The notes under the pieces are model-generated. The model searched no databases. It was not told where the DNA came from and saw only the letters and a list, made by a program, of their open reading frames with translations. Positions 1 to 6,435 of a DNA stretch of 15,760 bases are shown here, piece by piece (position 1 is the stretch's first letter; every line of letters starts with the position of its first letter). Source of the stretch: Ulvibacterium sp039819225 (lineage in GTDB: Bacteria > Bacteroidota > Bacteroidia > Flavobacteriales > Flavobacteriaceae); NCBI GenBank assembly GCA_039819225.1, contig JBCBSN010000089.1:1-15760 (forward strand). Reading direction: 5' to 3'. Both the position numbers and the translations under genes were made by a program.

Positions 1-1
1 A

Positions 2-43
2 AAGCAATGCCCTGGTAAAAAGATCATTGAATCTGGTCCTAAA
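2..43 (-). other. Continuation of the GT39 gene in the +1 frame
   Basis: Reading leftward from base 43 gives FRTRFNDLFTRALL with no stop, in the frame one base ahead of the one that stops at 41-39. The stretch is basic then hydrophobic, as expected for a cytosolic loop leading into the next membrane helix. Restoring the frame needs one base fewer or two more around the CCCTTT run. Inference from fourteen codons only; the rest of the gene lies outside the window. Confidence 0.5.
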
Positions 44-794
44 GGGCTTTGTAAATCCATGGAAATGTCAATCCAAAAATTGCGATCAGGTTAAGCAAGA
101 ACCCTAGCGTATATTTTTCAAAACTATAGGCGCCATTGGGTCGCTCGAACAAATGATACTTTATGGAGATAAAATCGTTTTCATAGAGCCATAGAAAATG
201 AGGGATATAACAAACAAGGGACACTATAACGGCTACCCAGGCGTATTTATTTCCCAATAGACTTAGATTGGAAAGAAGCACGAAAAGAATCACCAAAACC
301 GCGTGATATTTGCTGTACATCAAAGCCGCCATGGCCAGTCCCATTAGAATGCCCCAAGCATAGGAAGGGTTTTGGAGAAATTTTTGGTAAGACCATAGGA
401 AAAAGGCCGTAAAGAACAACAGTGGCGTATCCGGCAAAGTAAAAAAGCCGTAGGCGTTCATAAGGGTCATGGAAAATACGAGAATGAAGAAGTGCGGGAT
501 ATACCGCTTTTTTTCAGTATTACGTACCATAAGCCATATCAGTACCAGGATTCCTACGGAAAGCAGACAACCTACAAAGCGCACTCCTAGTTCCCTATCA
601 AAGAAAAGGCTACCGATCTTTACCATGAGGGCCACCATGGGGGGATGATCAAAATACCCCCAGGCCATGTTCTGGGCGTAGTACCAATAATAGGCCTCAT
701 CAAAAATAAGCGGGGTAAAATACGCCTGTATCAGGTTAAGAAGGAGAATCAGGCCCAATAGGGACAGGAATGGTTTCGGGAGCTTTGATAGCAT
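39..794 (-). CDS. GT39 (ArnT/PMT-like) membrane glycosyltransferase, N-terminal half, frame-broken
   Basis: Integral inner-membrane glycosyltransferase of the GT39/PMT_2 type, which moves a sugar from a polyprenyl-phosphate donor to lipid A, a glycan or a protein. Seen: a first membrane helix at about residues 8-28, then the acidic loop FDEAYYWYYA (about 31-40), then GYFDHPP (about 46-53), the usual donor/acceptor-site signatures, followed by several more hydrophobic helices. At 251 aa it is about half the usual ~500 aa. The frame stops at TAG (41-39) after KAL, but the next frame continues with FRTRFNDLFTRALL to the window edge, which reads as the natural continuation. So this is a frameshifted gene, a sequencing error or a recoding site, not a naturally short protein. 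It is divergent from the GT2 gene. The acceptor is unknown. Family is confident; intactness is not. Confidence 0.75.
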   Translation of the reverse strand: MLSKLPKPFLSLLGLILLLNLIQAYFTPLIFDEAYYWYYAQNMAWGYFDHPPMVALMVKIGSLFFDRELGVRFVGCLLSVGILVLIWLMVRNTEKKRYIPHFFILVFSMTLMNAYGFFTLPDTPLLFFTAFFLWSYQKFLQNPSYAWGILMGLAMAALMYSKYHAVLVILFVLLSNLSLLGNKYAWVAVIVSLVCYIPHFLWLYENDFISIKYHLFERPNGAYSFEKYTLGFLLNLIAIFGLTFPWIYKAL

Positions 795-813
795 AAAGGA
801 TACCGATTTTTCC

Positions 814-821
814 CAAAATTA
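814..821 (-). promoter_or_regulatory. -7 element for the GT39 gene
   Basis: On the minus strand this reads TAATTTTG, matching the Bacteroidota -7 consensus TAnnTTTG. It ends 20 bases before the ATG at 794, so the leader would be roughly 14 nt. No TTG was found at the expected -33 spacing. Motif match only. Confidence 0.45.
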
Positions 822-895
822 CAAATTCTGGCCGGGCAGGCCCTAGGAAAAGACCAAATCGGAGGCAGACCATTTCCCGACTATTGGGAAAACCC

Positions 896-903
896 TATTT
901 TTG
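896..903 (+). promoter_or_regulatory. -7 element for the GT2-pyrC-DUF4296 operon
   Basis: TATTTTTG matches TAnnTTTG exactly. It ends 18 bases before the ATG at 922 and overlaps the TTG at 901. Transcription from it would begin downstream of that TTG, which supports 922 as the real start. No well-spaced -33 TTG is visible. Confidence 0.5.
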
Positions 904-921
904 TCGAAATCTAAAATCACC

Positions 922-1650
922 ATGTCCGAAAGTCTGGTCATTATTCCCACTTATAACGAAATTGAGAACGTCGCTGCCATTATAAAGGCCGTTTTTGAGC
1001 TTGACCATGATTTTCATATCCTGATCGTAGATGACAATTCCCCGGACGGTACGGCCCAGGCCGTACAGGAAATACAAAAGGATTTTTTGGAAAGATTATT
1101 CCTGGAGGTACGAAAGGAGAAATCCGGTCTGGGCACCGCTTATATTCATGGATTTAAGTGGGCCATTGCCAAAAAATACGAGTATATCTTTGAGATGGAT
1201 GCCGATTTTTCCCATAATCCCAGGGATCTTCTTCGACTGTTCCGAGCAGCTAAAAATGGAGCAGATGTGGTGGTGGGCTCTCGCTATAAAAAAGGGGTGA
1301 ATGTAGTGAATTGGCCTCTGTATCGGGTTCTTTTGTCCTATGGGGCCTCGGTTTACGTAAAAATGATTACCGGCATGCGGGTGCAGGATCCCACGGCCGG
1401 TTTTGTGTGTTATCGCAGGCATGTCCTGGAAAACATAAAGTTGGATTCGGTACGTTTTATCGGTTACGCATTCCAAATAGAAATGAAGTTCAGGGCCTAT
1501 CTAAAGGGGTATACCATAGTGGAGGTATCCATTATCTTCCGAGATCGCGAAAAGGGGAAATCCAAAATGAGTTCCTCCATTGTTGGCGAGGCCGTTTTTG
1601 GGGTTTTTATGATGAAATTGCGTAGCCTTTTCCTAAGAAACAGGTTTTAA
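922..1650 (+). CDS. GT2 polyprenol-phosphate mannose synthase-like glycosyltransferase
   Basis: Family 2 (GT-A) glycosyltransferase resembling DPM1/polyprenol monophosphomannose synthase, which transfers mannose (or a related hexose) from a nucleotide sugar to polyprenyl phosphate on the cytosolic membrane face. Seen, numbering from ATG 922 (242 aa): IIPTYNE near the N terminus, VDDNSPDGT (nucleotide binding), EMDADFSHNP (the DxD-type metal motif), VVGSRY, and the C-terminal FRDREKGKSKM signature. The length fits the soluble DPM1 type, with no added multi-helix GtrA domain. The frame extends to a TTG at 901, but that codon lies inside the promoter element and ATG 922 begins the family's usual N terminus. 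First gene of an operon; the next ATG follows its stop by one base. The divergent GT39 gene could use its lipid-linked product. The sugar is inferred, not shown. Confidence 0.85.
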   Translation: MSESLVIIPTYNEIENVAAIIKAVFELDHDFHILIVDDNSPDGTAQAVQEIQKDFLERLFLEVRKEKSGLGTAYIHGFKWAIAKKYEYIFEMDADFSHNPRDLLRLFRAAKNGADVVVGSRYKKGVNVVNWPLYRVLLSYGASVYVKMITGMRVQDPTAGFVCYRRHVLENIKLDSVRFIGYAFQIEMKFRAYLKGYTIVEVSIIFRDREKGKSKMSSSIVGEAVFGVFMMKLRSLFLRNRF

Positions 1651-1651
1651 G

Positions 1652-2986
1652 ATGGACAGATATTTGATTAAAAATGCACGACTCGTCAATGAAAACAGGA
1701 TTTTCGAAAGTGATGTTCTGATCGGAGAAGGGATTCTATTAAAGATCGATTCCGATATTTCGGATTCCCGGGCAAAGGTGGTGGACGCAAAGGGGCATTA
1801 TCTCCTGCCCGGAATCATAGACGATCAGGTGCATTTCAGGGAACCGGGATTGACCCATAAAGGGGATATTGCCAGTGAGAGCCGTGCGGCCTTGGCTGGT
1901 GGTATTACTTCCTTTATGGAACAGCCCAATACCAACCCCCAGACCGTTACCATTGAAAGATTGGAGGAAAAATTCCAGATGGCGGCACGTTCTTCCTATG
2001 CCAATTATTCTTTTCCCCTTGGGGGCACCAATGATAATCTGGAGGAAATAAAACGCTTGGATAAGAACGCTTGTTCGGGAATAAAACTTTTTTTAGGCTC
2101 CTCCACTGGGAATATGTTGGTGGATAACGAAGCCGTTCTGGAAAAGATTTTTGAGAATACGGAAATGGTGATCTGCACCCATTGCGAAGACGAAGGGACC
2201 ATTAGGGACAACTTGGCAAAGTACAAAGGAAAGTATGGGGAGGATATTCCCATAGCCTCACATCCGCTTATCCGCAGCGAGGAGGCTTGTTATCTTTCTT
2301 CTTCCAAAGCAATCTCATTGGCCAAAAGTACAGGTGCCCGATTGCATGTTTTTCATTTGTCCACTGGAAAGGAAACCCATTTGTTCCAAAATGATATTCC
2401 GCTGAGTGAGAAAAAAATTACCGCCGAAGTCTGTATTCATCACCTTTGGTTCTCGGATGCCGATTATGCCGTTAAAGGGGCTCTGATCAAATGGAACCCT
2501 GCCGTGAAGACCGCCCAGGACCGGGGCCAACTGTGGGATGCCCTGTTGGACGACCGCATCGATGTTATTGCCACGGATCACGCTCCCCATCTGCTTAGTG
2601 AAAAGGACAATATCTACACTAAGGCTCCCTCGGGGGGTCCCTTAGTGCAACATGCCCTGCCCGCAATTTTGGACAAGTATCATGAAGGTGTCCTCTCCCT
2701 GGAAAAAATAGTGGAAAAAATGTGCCATAACCCTGCCATACTTTTTGAAATTAAACAAAGAGGGTATATCAGGGAGGGCTATTTTGCAGATTTAGTGATG
2801 GTAGACCTTGATAATCCTTGGAGGGTAAACAAAGATAACATTGCCTATAAATGCGGTTGGTCCCCTTTTGAAGGCCATACCTTTACCTCAAAAATATCCC
2901 ATACCTTTGTCAATGGACATTTGGCCTATGAAAATGGTTTGTTTTCAGAAAAACGCAATGCCCAAAGGCTCAAATTTGATCGTTAG
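1652..2986 (+). CDS. pyrC: Dihydroorotase (amidohydrolase superfamily, Bacteroidota type)
   Basis: Cyclises N-carbamoyl-aspartate to dihydroorotate, the third step of de novo pyrimidine synthesis, in the cytosol. The 444-aa length fits the class I-like family. Seen: DDQVHFREPGLTHKGDI at 57-73, ESRAALAGGITSF at 76-88, PNTNP at 92-96, IKLFLGSSTGNM at 144-155, CTHCED (His177), FHLST (His235), IATDHAPH (Asp309) and SGGPLVQH at 327-334. The first metal motif is Q-V-H (Gln59, His61) rather than H-x-H. From memory this Gln is shared by Bacteroidota dihydroorotases such as the Porphyromonas enzyme, so it is not damage. Start ATG 1652 lies one base after the GT2 stop, suggesting translational coupling. 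An allantoinase or hydantoinase-like amidohydrolase is the alternative, but the signatures favour PyrC. Confidence 0.88.
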   Translation: MDRYLIKNARLVNENRIFESDVLIGEGILLKIDSDISDSRAKVVDAKGHYLLPGIIDDQVHFREPGLTHKGDIASESRAALAGGITSFMEQPNTNPQTVTIERLEEKFQMAARSSYANYSFPLGGTNDNLEEIKRLDKNACSGIKLFLGSSTGNMLVDNEAVLEKIFENTEMVICTHCEDEGTIRDNLAKYKGKYGEDIPIASHPLIRSEEACYLSSSKAISLAKSTGARLHVFHLSTGKETHLFQNDIPLSEKKITAEVCIHHLWFSDADYAVKGALIKWNPAVKTAQDRGQLWDALLDDRIDVIATDHAPHLLSEKDNIYTKAPSGGPLVQHALPAILDKYHEGVLSLEKIVEKMCHNPAILFEIKQRGYIREGYFADLVMVDLDNPWRVNKDNIAYKCGWSPFEGHTFTSKISHTFVNGHLAYENGLFSEKRNAQRLKFDR

Positions 2987-2990
2987 TAGT

Positions 2991-3416
2991 ATGCGTTTGT
3001 TTATCCTTATCCTATTGCTTTTTTGTATTTCTTGCGGGGAAAAACTCATGGAAAAACCAGAGGATTTGATTCCCAAAGAAAAAATGGTGGATGTCCTTAT
3101 GGATATGGCCCTAATGAATGCGGCCAAGAGCACCAATATTTCGGTCTTAAAGGAGCACCATATTGATCCGACCGGCTATGTATTTAAAAAGCATGGGATA
3201 GACAGCACTACTTTTGTAGAGAGTGATCTGTACTATGCTTCCCTCCCCGCGGAATATGAAGCCATTTATGAGGAAATAGGGGAAAGGCTAGAAAAAGAAA
3301 AGAAAAAATGGGAGGAGGCCAAAAAAGTGAGCGATAGTATACAGGCCTCAGAGGCTAGTGACCTTAGTGCCACAAAAAAAGTAAAAACAAAAAAATCCAA
3401 GGATTCACCTCCCTGA
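2991..3416 (+). CDS. DUF4296 lipoprotein
   Basis: Small lipoprotein of 141 aa. Seen: a hydrophobic signal peptide (residues 2-14) ending in a lipobox-like CISC with Cys15 as the acylated residue, then the EKPEDLIPKEKMVDVLMDM stretch typical of DUF4296, and a charged, coiled-coil-like C terminus (about 95-115, Glu/Lys rich) with a Lys/Ser-rich tail. It starts four bases after the dihydroorotase stop, so it is the third gene of the operon. An in-frame extension back to 2841 exists but only overlaps pyrC in another frame; the signal peptide fixes the start at 2991. The function of DUF4296 is unknown to me. In Flavobacteriia I recall it recurring beside this dihydroorotase, so the neighbourhood is a conserved block rather than a chance pairing. 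Confidence 0.8.
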   Translation: MRLFILILLLFCISCGEKLMEKPEDLIPKEKMVDVLMDMALMNAAKSTNISVLKEHHIDPTGYVFKKHGIDSTTFVESDLYYASLPAEYEAIYEEIGERLEKEKKKWEEAKKVSDSIQASEASDLSATKKVKTKKSKDSPP

Positions 3417-3455
3417 TCCAGATGAATCGGTCTTTAAACAAGTGCTTAAGGGGCC

Positions 3456-4913
3456 TTAGTATTCTATTGCCAGATCATTGGTCCTTACCTTTTTCAGTTT
3501 GCGTTCCAATGCAAGCTTAAATTCAGCGACTATAGGGGCATAATCTGGATCAAGGGCCAAATTGACAAACTGTTTTGGATCTTCTTCCATATTAAAAAGC
3601 TCTATTCCGGAAGCTGCGTCCTCGTCGTACTGGATGTAGGCCCATTTTTGTGTGCGAAGCAAAAAGGTCTTTCCATTTTGGCTTACCGAGAAAGCCATAT
3701 CCCTTACCCTATGTTGGGGGTCTTCCAGGGTTTTTACCAAGCTTTTGCCTTGAAGGTGCCCAGAGGTTTGTAGCCCCGCTAGCTCCGCAACAGTAGGGTA
3801 TAGGTCTATCAATTCTGTAAAGGAATCACAGACTGATGGATCTTTGCCGGGAACTTTGATAATTAAGGGGACCCGTGCCGATTCTTCATGCAGACTTACC
3901 TTCATCCAAAATTGATGCTCGCCCAAGTGGAATCCATGATCGGAGGTGAATATGACGATCGTGTTATCTGCAAGGCCCTCCTCGTTCAATGTTTTCAGCA
4001 CTTTTCCCAATTGGGCGTCCATGTAGGATACGGAGGAATAATAGGCCGCTATCGCTTTCCGTTCCTGTTCCGGGGTCATTTTGTGCTTTACGCTATTCAC
4101 ATAATTAATGCCCCGTTCCGGGATATCCTCCCAATCCCCTGGTACTTGTTGGGGCATTATGGTCTTTTTATGTGGATAGGGGTCAAAATATGCCCGAGGG
4201 GCCACAAAAGGAACATGGGGGCGCACAAAACCCACGGCGATAAAAAAAGGGGAGTCCTTATGCTTGCGGATCAACTGGATTGCTTTGTCGGCGGTCTTTC
4301 CATCGGAATGTATACCATCGCCTCCGCTGGCCTTTACAATGGTCATTACGTTGCCTCCCGCCCTTGGTAGGGAACCATCCGGATTTCCCTGTACCAATTC
4401 GGCTTCGCCATCGGCTTTCCATTCCGGACCAGGGCTGTTGAAACGCTCGGTCCAAGAGGCTTCATCATCCTGTCCATTGGAACCCAGTTCTATATCTATG
4501 GGAACTCCCATATGAAATATTTTACTGACCCGGGCCGTGTAGTAGCCATTGTCCTTGAACAATTGTGGCCATGTTTTTCTATCCGGACCAATATTCTCGC
4601 GCCCACTTACATAACCATATGTGGTGGTGGCACTAGGATAATACCCGGACATCATTGAGGCACGGGATGGACCGCATACCGGGAATTGGCAGTATGCTTT
4701 GGTGTACAGGGTACCCTCCGAGGCCAATTTGTCTATGTTGGGCGTTTGGCAAGCATCGTTTTCATAGGAAGAAACGGCCGTTGCGGTCAGATCATCAGCG
4801 ATAATGAAGAGAACATTGGGCCTGTTCCGTTGTTGTGCACATCCAATTGAAAGAATCAGGATCATCAAGGTAAAGGTTAATCCAAGGTGGCCGCGGCACA
4901 GATTTTTTCTCAT
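3456..4913 (-). CDS. Formylglycine-dependent sulfatase lipoprotein (iduronate-2-sulfatase-like)
   Basis: Hydrolyses sulfate esters, in marine Flavobacteriia usually on algal polysaccharides. Numbering from ATG 4913 (485 aa): signal peptide with lipobox SIGC (Cys25), RPNVLFIIADD (metal Asp40/Asp41), CGPSR at 80-84, the C-x-P-x-R site whose Cys80 becomes formylglycine, VRPHVPFVAPRAYFDPY at 230-246, and SDHGFHLGEHQFWMK at 324-338. The last two resemble iduronate-2-sulfatase-type (S1_7) enzymes. Length is normal and all key residues are present. The frame is open upstream to an ATG at 4970, but those extra residues (MRQYKLDTA...) come partly from the inserted fold-back element, and a lipoprotein signal directly follows 4913, so I chose 4913. 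No TAnnTTTG lies between the element and the start. It converges with the DUF4296 gene 39 bp away. No SusCD pair or maturase is nearby. Substrate unknown. Confidence 0.88.
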   Translation of the reverse strand: MRKNLCRGHLGLTFTLMILILSIGCAQQRNRPNVLFIIADDLTATAVSSYENDACQTPNIDKLASEGTLYTKAYCQFPVCGPSRASMMSGYYPSATTTYGYVSGRENIGPDRKTWPQLFKDNGYYTARVSKIFHMGVPIDIELGSNGQDDEASWTERFNSPGPEWKADGEAELVQGNPDGSLPRAGGNVMTIVKASGGDGIHSDGKTADKAIQLIRKHKDSPFFIAVGFVRPHVPFVAPRAYFDPYPHKKTIMPQQVPGDWEDIPERGINYVNSVKHKMTPEQERKAIAAYYSSVSYMDAQLGKVLKTLNEEGLADNTIVIFTSDHGFHLGEHQFWMKVSLHEESARVPLIIKVPGKDPSVCDSFTELIDLYPTVAELAGLQTSGHLQGKSLVKTLEDPQHRVRDMAFSVSQNGKTFLLRTQKWAYIQYDEDAASGIELFNMEEDPKQFVNLALDPDYAPIVAEFKLALERKLKKVRTNDLAIEY

Positions 4914-4943
4914 ATCCTCGGTTGATTTATATTTTAGGGCTAG

Positions 4944-5103
4944 TGCTGTGTCAAGTTTATACTGCCGCATATATGATGCGTCTTTTGCGCCATGCCATCG
5001 TTAAAAAATAATTCCGTAGCTACGGCGATGCAATGATTTTTAGCCTTGCCCTGGCACAAAATACCACCTATAACCTATACGACACTTTAAACTTGACATA
5101 GCA
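4944..5103. mobile_element. 160-bp fold-back MITE with CTAG target duplication
   Basis: Non-coding element between the epimerase stop and the sulfatase start. Left end TGCTGTGTCAAGTTTA (4944-4959) and right end TAAACTTGACATAGCA (5088-5103) are inverted copies with one mismatch over 16 bp. The match continues imperfectly for about 12 more bases and recurs further inward: TTTTGCGCC on the left against TTTTGTGCC on the right, read inverted. A perfect 12-bp palindrome, CCGTAGCTACGG (5014-5025), sits near the centre, so most of the element could fold into one long hairpin. Both ends are flanked by CTAG (4940-4943 and 5104-5107), the signature of target duplication. YTAR/CTAG targets occur in IS5-group elements, so that group is a guess at the parent transposase. 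No ORF for a transposase. Transcribed from the epimerase side it may act as a terminator or attenuator. Confidence 0.75.
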
Positions 5104-5128
5104 CTAGTACAAAATAATTAAAATGGTA

Positions 5129-6136
5129 CTAAGACTCTTCCTTGAAACGGGCACAACTTAATTGCAAGACTTTCGAAAGAGGTTCAAATTCAAACTCCGT
5201 ACCTAAGGCTTCCCTTAATTTTTTGTTGCCGTACCATTGCCTATTTTCCATGGAATGGATGGTGCGCCCCGTAATACGTCTTTCCTTTCGGGAAAAAAGA
5301 CCGCGGATCCAATCGAATACCCTAAGCAATTGCAAATGCCCTTTTTTTAGAGGCCTGCTTGGCTTTGGCCTGCCTAGAGCGGGTGCCATTATTTCCAGAA
5401 CTTCCTTGTAGGACAGGTTCTCGGCCACTACGATAAAACGCTCGTTCTTGATCGGGGAATCCATAAGATACAATATACTTTTTACAACATCCCCTACCGA
5501 TACAAAGCCGGTACCCCCAGGGGGATAATATCTGTATCCTTTATTGGCCGTAGTAAACAGCCTACCACTTCCACCGCCCCAAAACCCGGGTCCAACAATA
5601 ACCCCCGGATTTACGATTACCACGGGAAGACCTTCTTGCGAGCCCCGCCATACCTGTAGCTCCGCCTCATACTTGGTCTGGGCGTATACATTGGCATCCA
5701 AGTCCGGGGCTTCATTTTCTTCCGTTGCCCAGTGGTCCCCACTTCTGTCCAAGGTGCCTATGGTGCTTACATAGCAGAGCTTTTGGATACCCTTGTCCAA
5801 GCATAGGTTCACCATATTGGCGGTACCTTCCACATTGGTTTTGCGTAGACTTTTGTAATCTCCCGGATCAAAGGATATCAGTGCGGCGGTATGGTATACC
5901 TGGGTGACACCATAAAAGGCCGTTTCCAAAGCGGGAATATCCGTTAGATCGGCCTGGACCCATTGGATTGTATTAAAGAGTTCCTCGGGATGCACGGAAT
6001 AGTAACCAAAGACTTTTTTGACTCGGGCAAGATTGCTTTTGGGTCGGTGAATGGCCCGTACGGTTTCCCCATTTTTCAGTAACTGGAACAGCAAATGTGC
6101 TCCTACCAATCCCGTTCCCCCGCTTACCAAGATCAT
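5129..6136 (-). CDS. Extended short-chain dehydrogenase / NAD-dependent epimerase-dehydratase
   Basis: NAD(P)-binding Rossmann protein of the extended SDR family, 335 aa. Seen: the glycine motif GGTGLVG (6-12) at the very start of the first beta strand, QADLTD (61-66) for the adenine-binding Asp, YHTAALISFDP (81-91), VSTIGTLD (123-130, catalytic Ser/Thr), and YAQTK (151-155, catalytic Tyr and Lys), then NPGVIVGPG (176-184). The substrate-binding C terminus does not identify a substrate: it could be a sugar-nucleotide epimerase, a dihydroflavonol-reductase-like enzyme or a steroid-type reductase. ATG 6136 starts the Rossmann strand directly. The intergenic region upstream is the heptad-periodic tract; the nearest promoter-like match is only TAACTTTA (6148-6141). 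Downstream lies the fold-back element. It is divergent from tyrS. I recall this gene as a usual neighbour of the DUF4296/dihydroorotase block. Confidence 0.82.
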   Translation of the reverse strand: MILVSGGTGLVGAHLLFQLLKNGETVRAIHRPKSNLARVKKVFGYYSVHPEELFNTIQWVQADLTDIPALETAFYGVTQVYHTAALISFDPGDYKSLRKTNVEGTANMVNLCLDKGIQKLCYVSTIGTLDRSGDHWATEENEAPDLDANVYAQTKYEAELQVWRGSQEGLPVVIVNPGVIVGPGFWGGGSGRLFTTANKGYRYYPPGGTGFVSVGDVVKSILYLMDSPIKNERFIVVAENLSYKEVLEIMAPALGRPKPSRPLKKGHLQLLRVFDWIRGLFSRKERRITGRTIHSMENRQWYGNKKLREALGTEFEFEPLSKVLQLSCARFKEES

Positions 6137-6158
6137 GGCCTAAAGTTACATATTTGAG

Positions 6159-6396
6159 GTGGGTTAATGTGAAAATTTGAAAATGGATCGATTTGGAAAT
6201 ACGAGTTTGTAGTTCATAGTTTATGAGCTTATGATAATAGTTGCGGGTTACGGGTTACGGGTTTTGGGTTAATTCATCATCCAGTATCCACCATCATGCA
6301 GTTATCTTCGGTCATCTGTCTTCCGTCCTCTGTCTCCGGTCTTCCGTCCTCCGTCATTTGGAATTTGATATTTGGAATTTGTGTTTTGAACGTTTG
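6159..6396. repeat. Degenerate 7-bp-period tract filling the epimerase-tyrS intergenic region
   Basis: Read in one fixed 7-bp phase from 6159, the sequence forms about 34 units whose consensus drifts in blocks. Units ending in GTT at 6201-6270, for example ACGAGTT, CATAGTT, AATAGTT, ACGGGTT (twice) and TTGGGTT. CATC-like units at 6278-6298. Seven pyrimidine-rich units of the form CNYCNGT at 6306-6354, such as CTTCCGT and CCTCCGT, each twice or as near variants. Then xATTTGx units at 6355-6389. The weakest part is 6166-6200. No stable ORF uses it, since 7 is not a multiple of 3. Strand composition is asymmetric: G-rich left half, C/T-rich centre, T/G-rich right part. It looks like variant heptad repeats rather than a decayed gene. 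Confidence 0.7.
6245..6268 (+). other. Potential G-quadruplex motif
   Basis: Four GGG runs at 6245-6247, 6252-6254, 6259-6261 and 6266-6268 are separated by four-base loops TTAC, TTAC and TTTT. This meets the classic G3+N1-7 rule with equal loops. It lies on the tyrS-coding strand about 140 bp before the tyrS promoter and is a by-product of the 7-bp periodicity. Folding is predicted only from the pattern. Confidence 0.55.
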
Positions 6397-6404
6397 TTTC
6401 CTTC

Positions 6405-6412
6405 TATCTTTG
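6405..6412 (+). promoter_or_regulatory. -7 element for tyrS
   Basis: TATCTTTG matches the Bacteroidota -7 consensus TAnnTTTG. A TTG at 6386-6388 lies 16 bases upstream, one short of the usual 17-23. The element ends 23 bases before ATG 6436, giving a leader of roughly 18 nt. No T-box-like leader fits in that space. Confidence 0.6.
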
Positions 6413-6435
6413 TAGCCAACCTAAAACCGAACATC

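Noticed and set aside
901..921. TTG start for the GT2 gene, adding seven residues
   Set aside because: The TTG lies inside the TATTTTTG promoter element and the family N terminus begins at ATG 922.
2841..2990. Upstream in-frame extension of the DUF4296 gene
   Set aside because: It overlaps the pyrC coding region in another frame and would bury the lipoprotein signal peptide.
3417..3455. Terminator between the DUF4296 and sulfatase genes (CTTAAGG/CCTTAG)
   Set aside because: The arms leave a loop too short to form, and no U-tract is present.
3888..4515. Rightward ORFs opposite the sulfatase gene
   Set aside because: They are antisense shadows of a gene with full catalytic motifs; no family features or promoter.
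4940..5107. Rho-independent terminator or small RNA gene rather than a mobile element
   Set aside because: The flanking CTAG copies and terminal repeats fit transposition better; a terminator function could be secondary.
6241..6435. N-terminal extension of tyrS by 65 residues
   Set aside because: It translates the 7-bp-period tract, precedes the promoter at 6405 and is absent from normal TyrS proteins.
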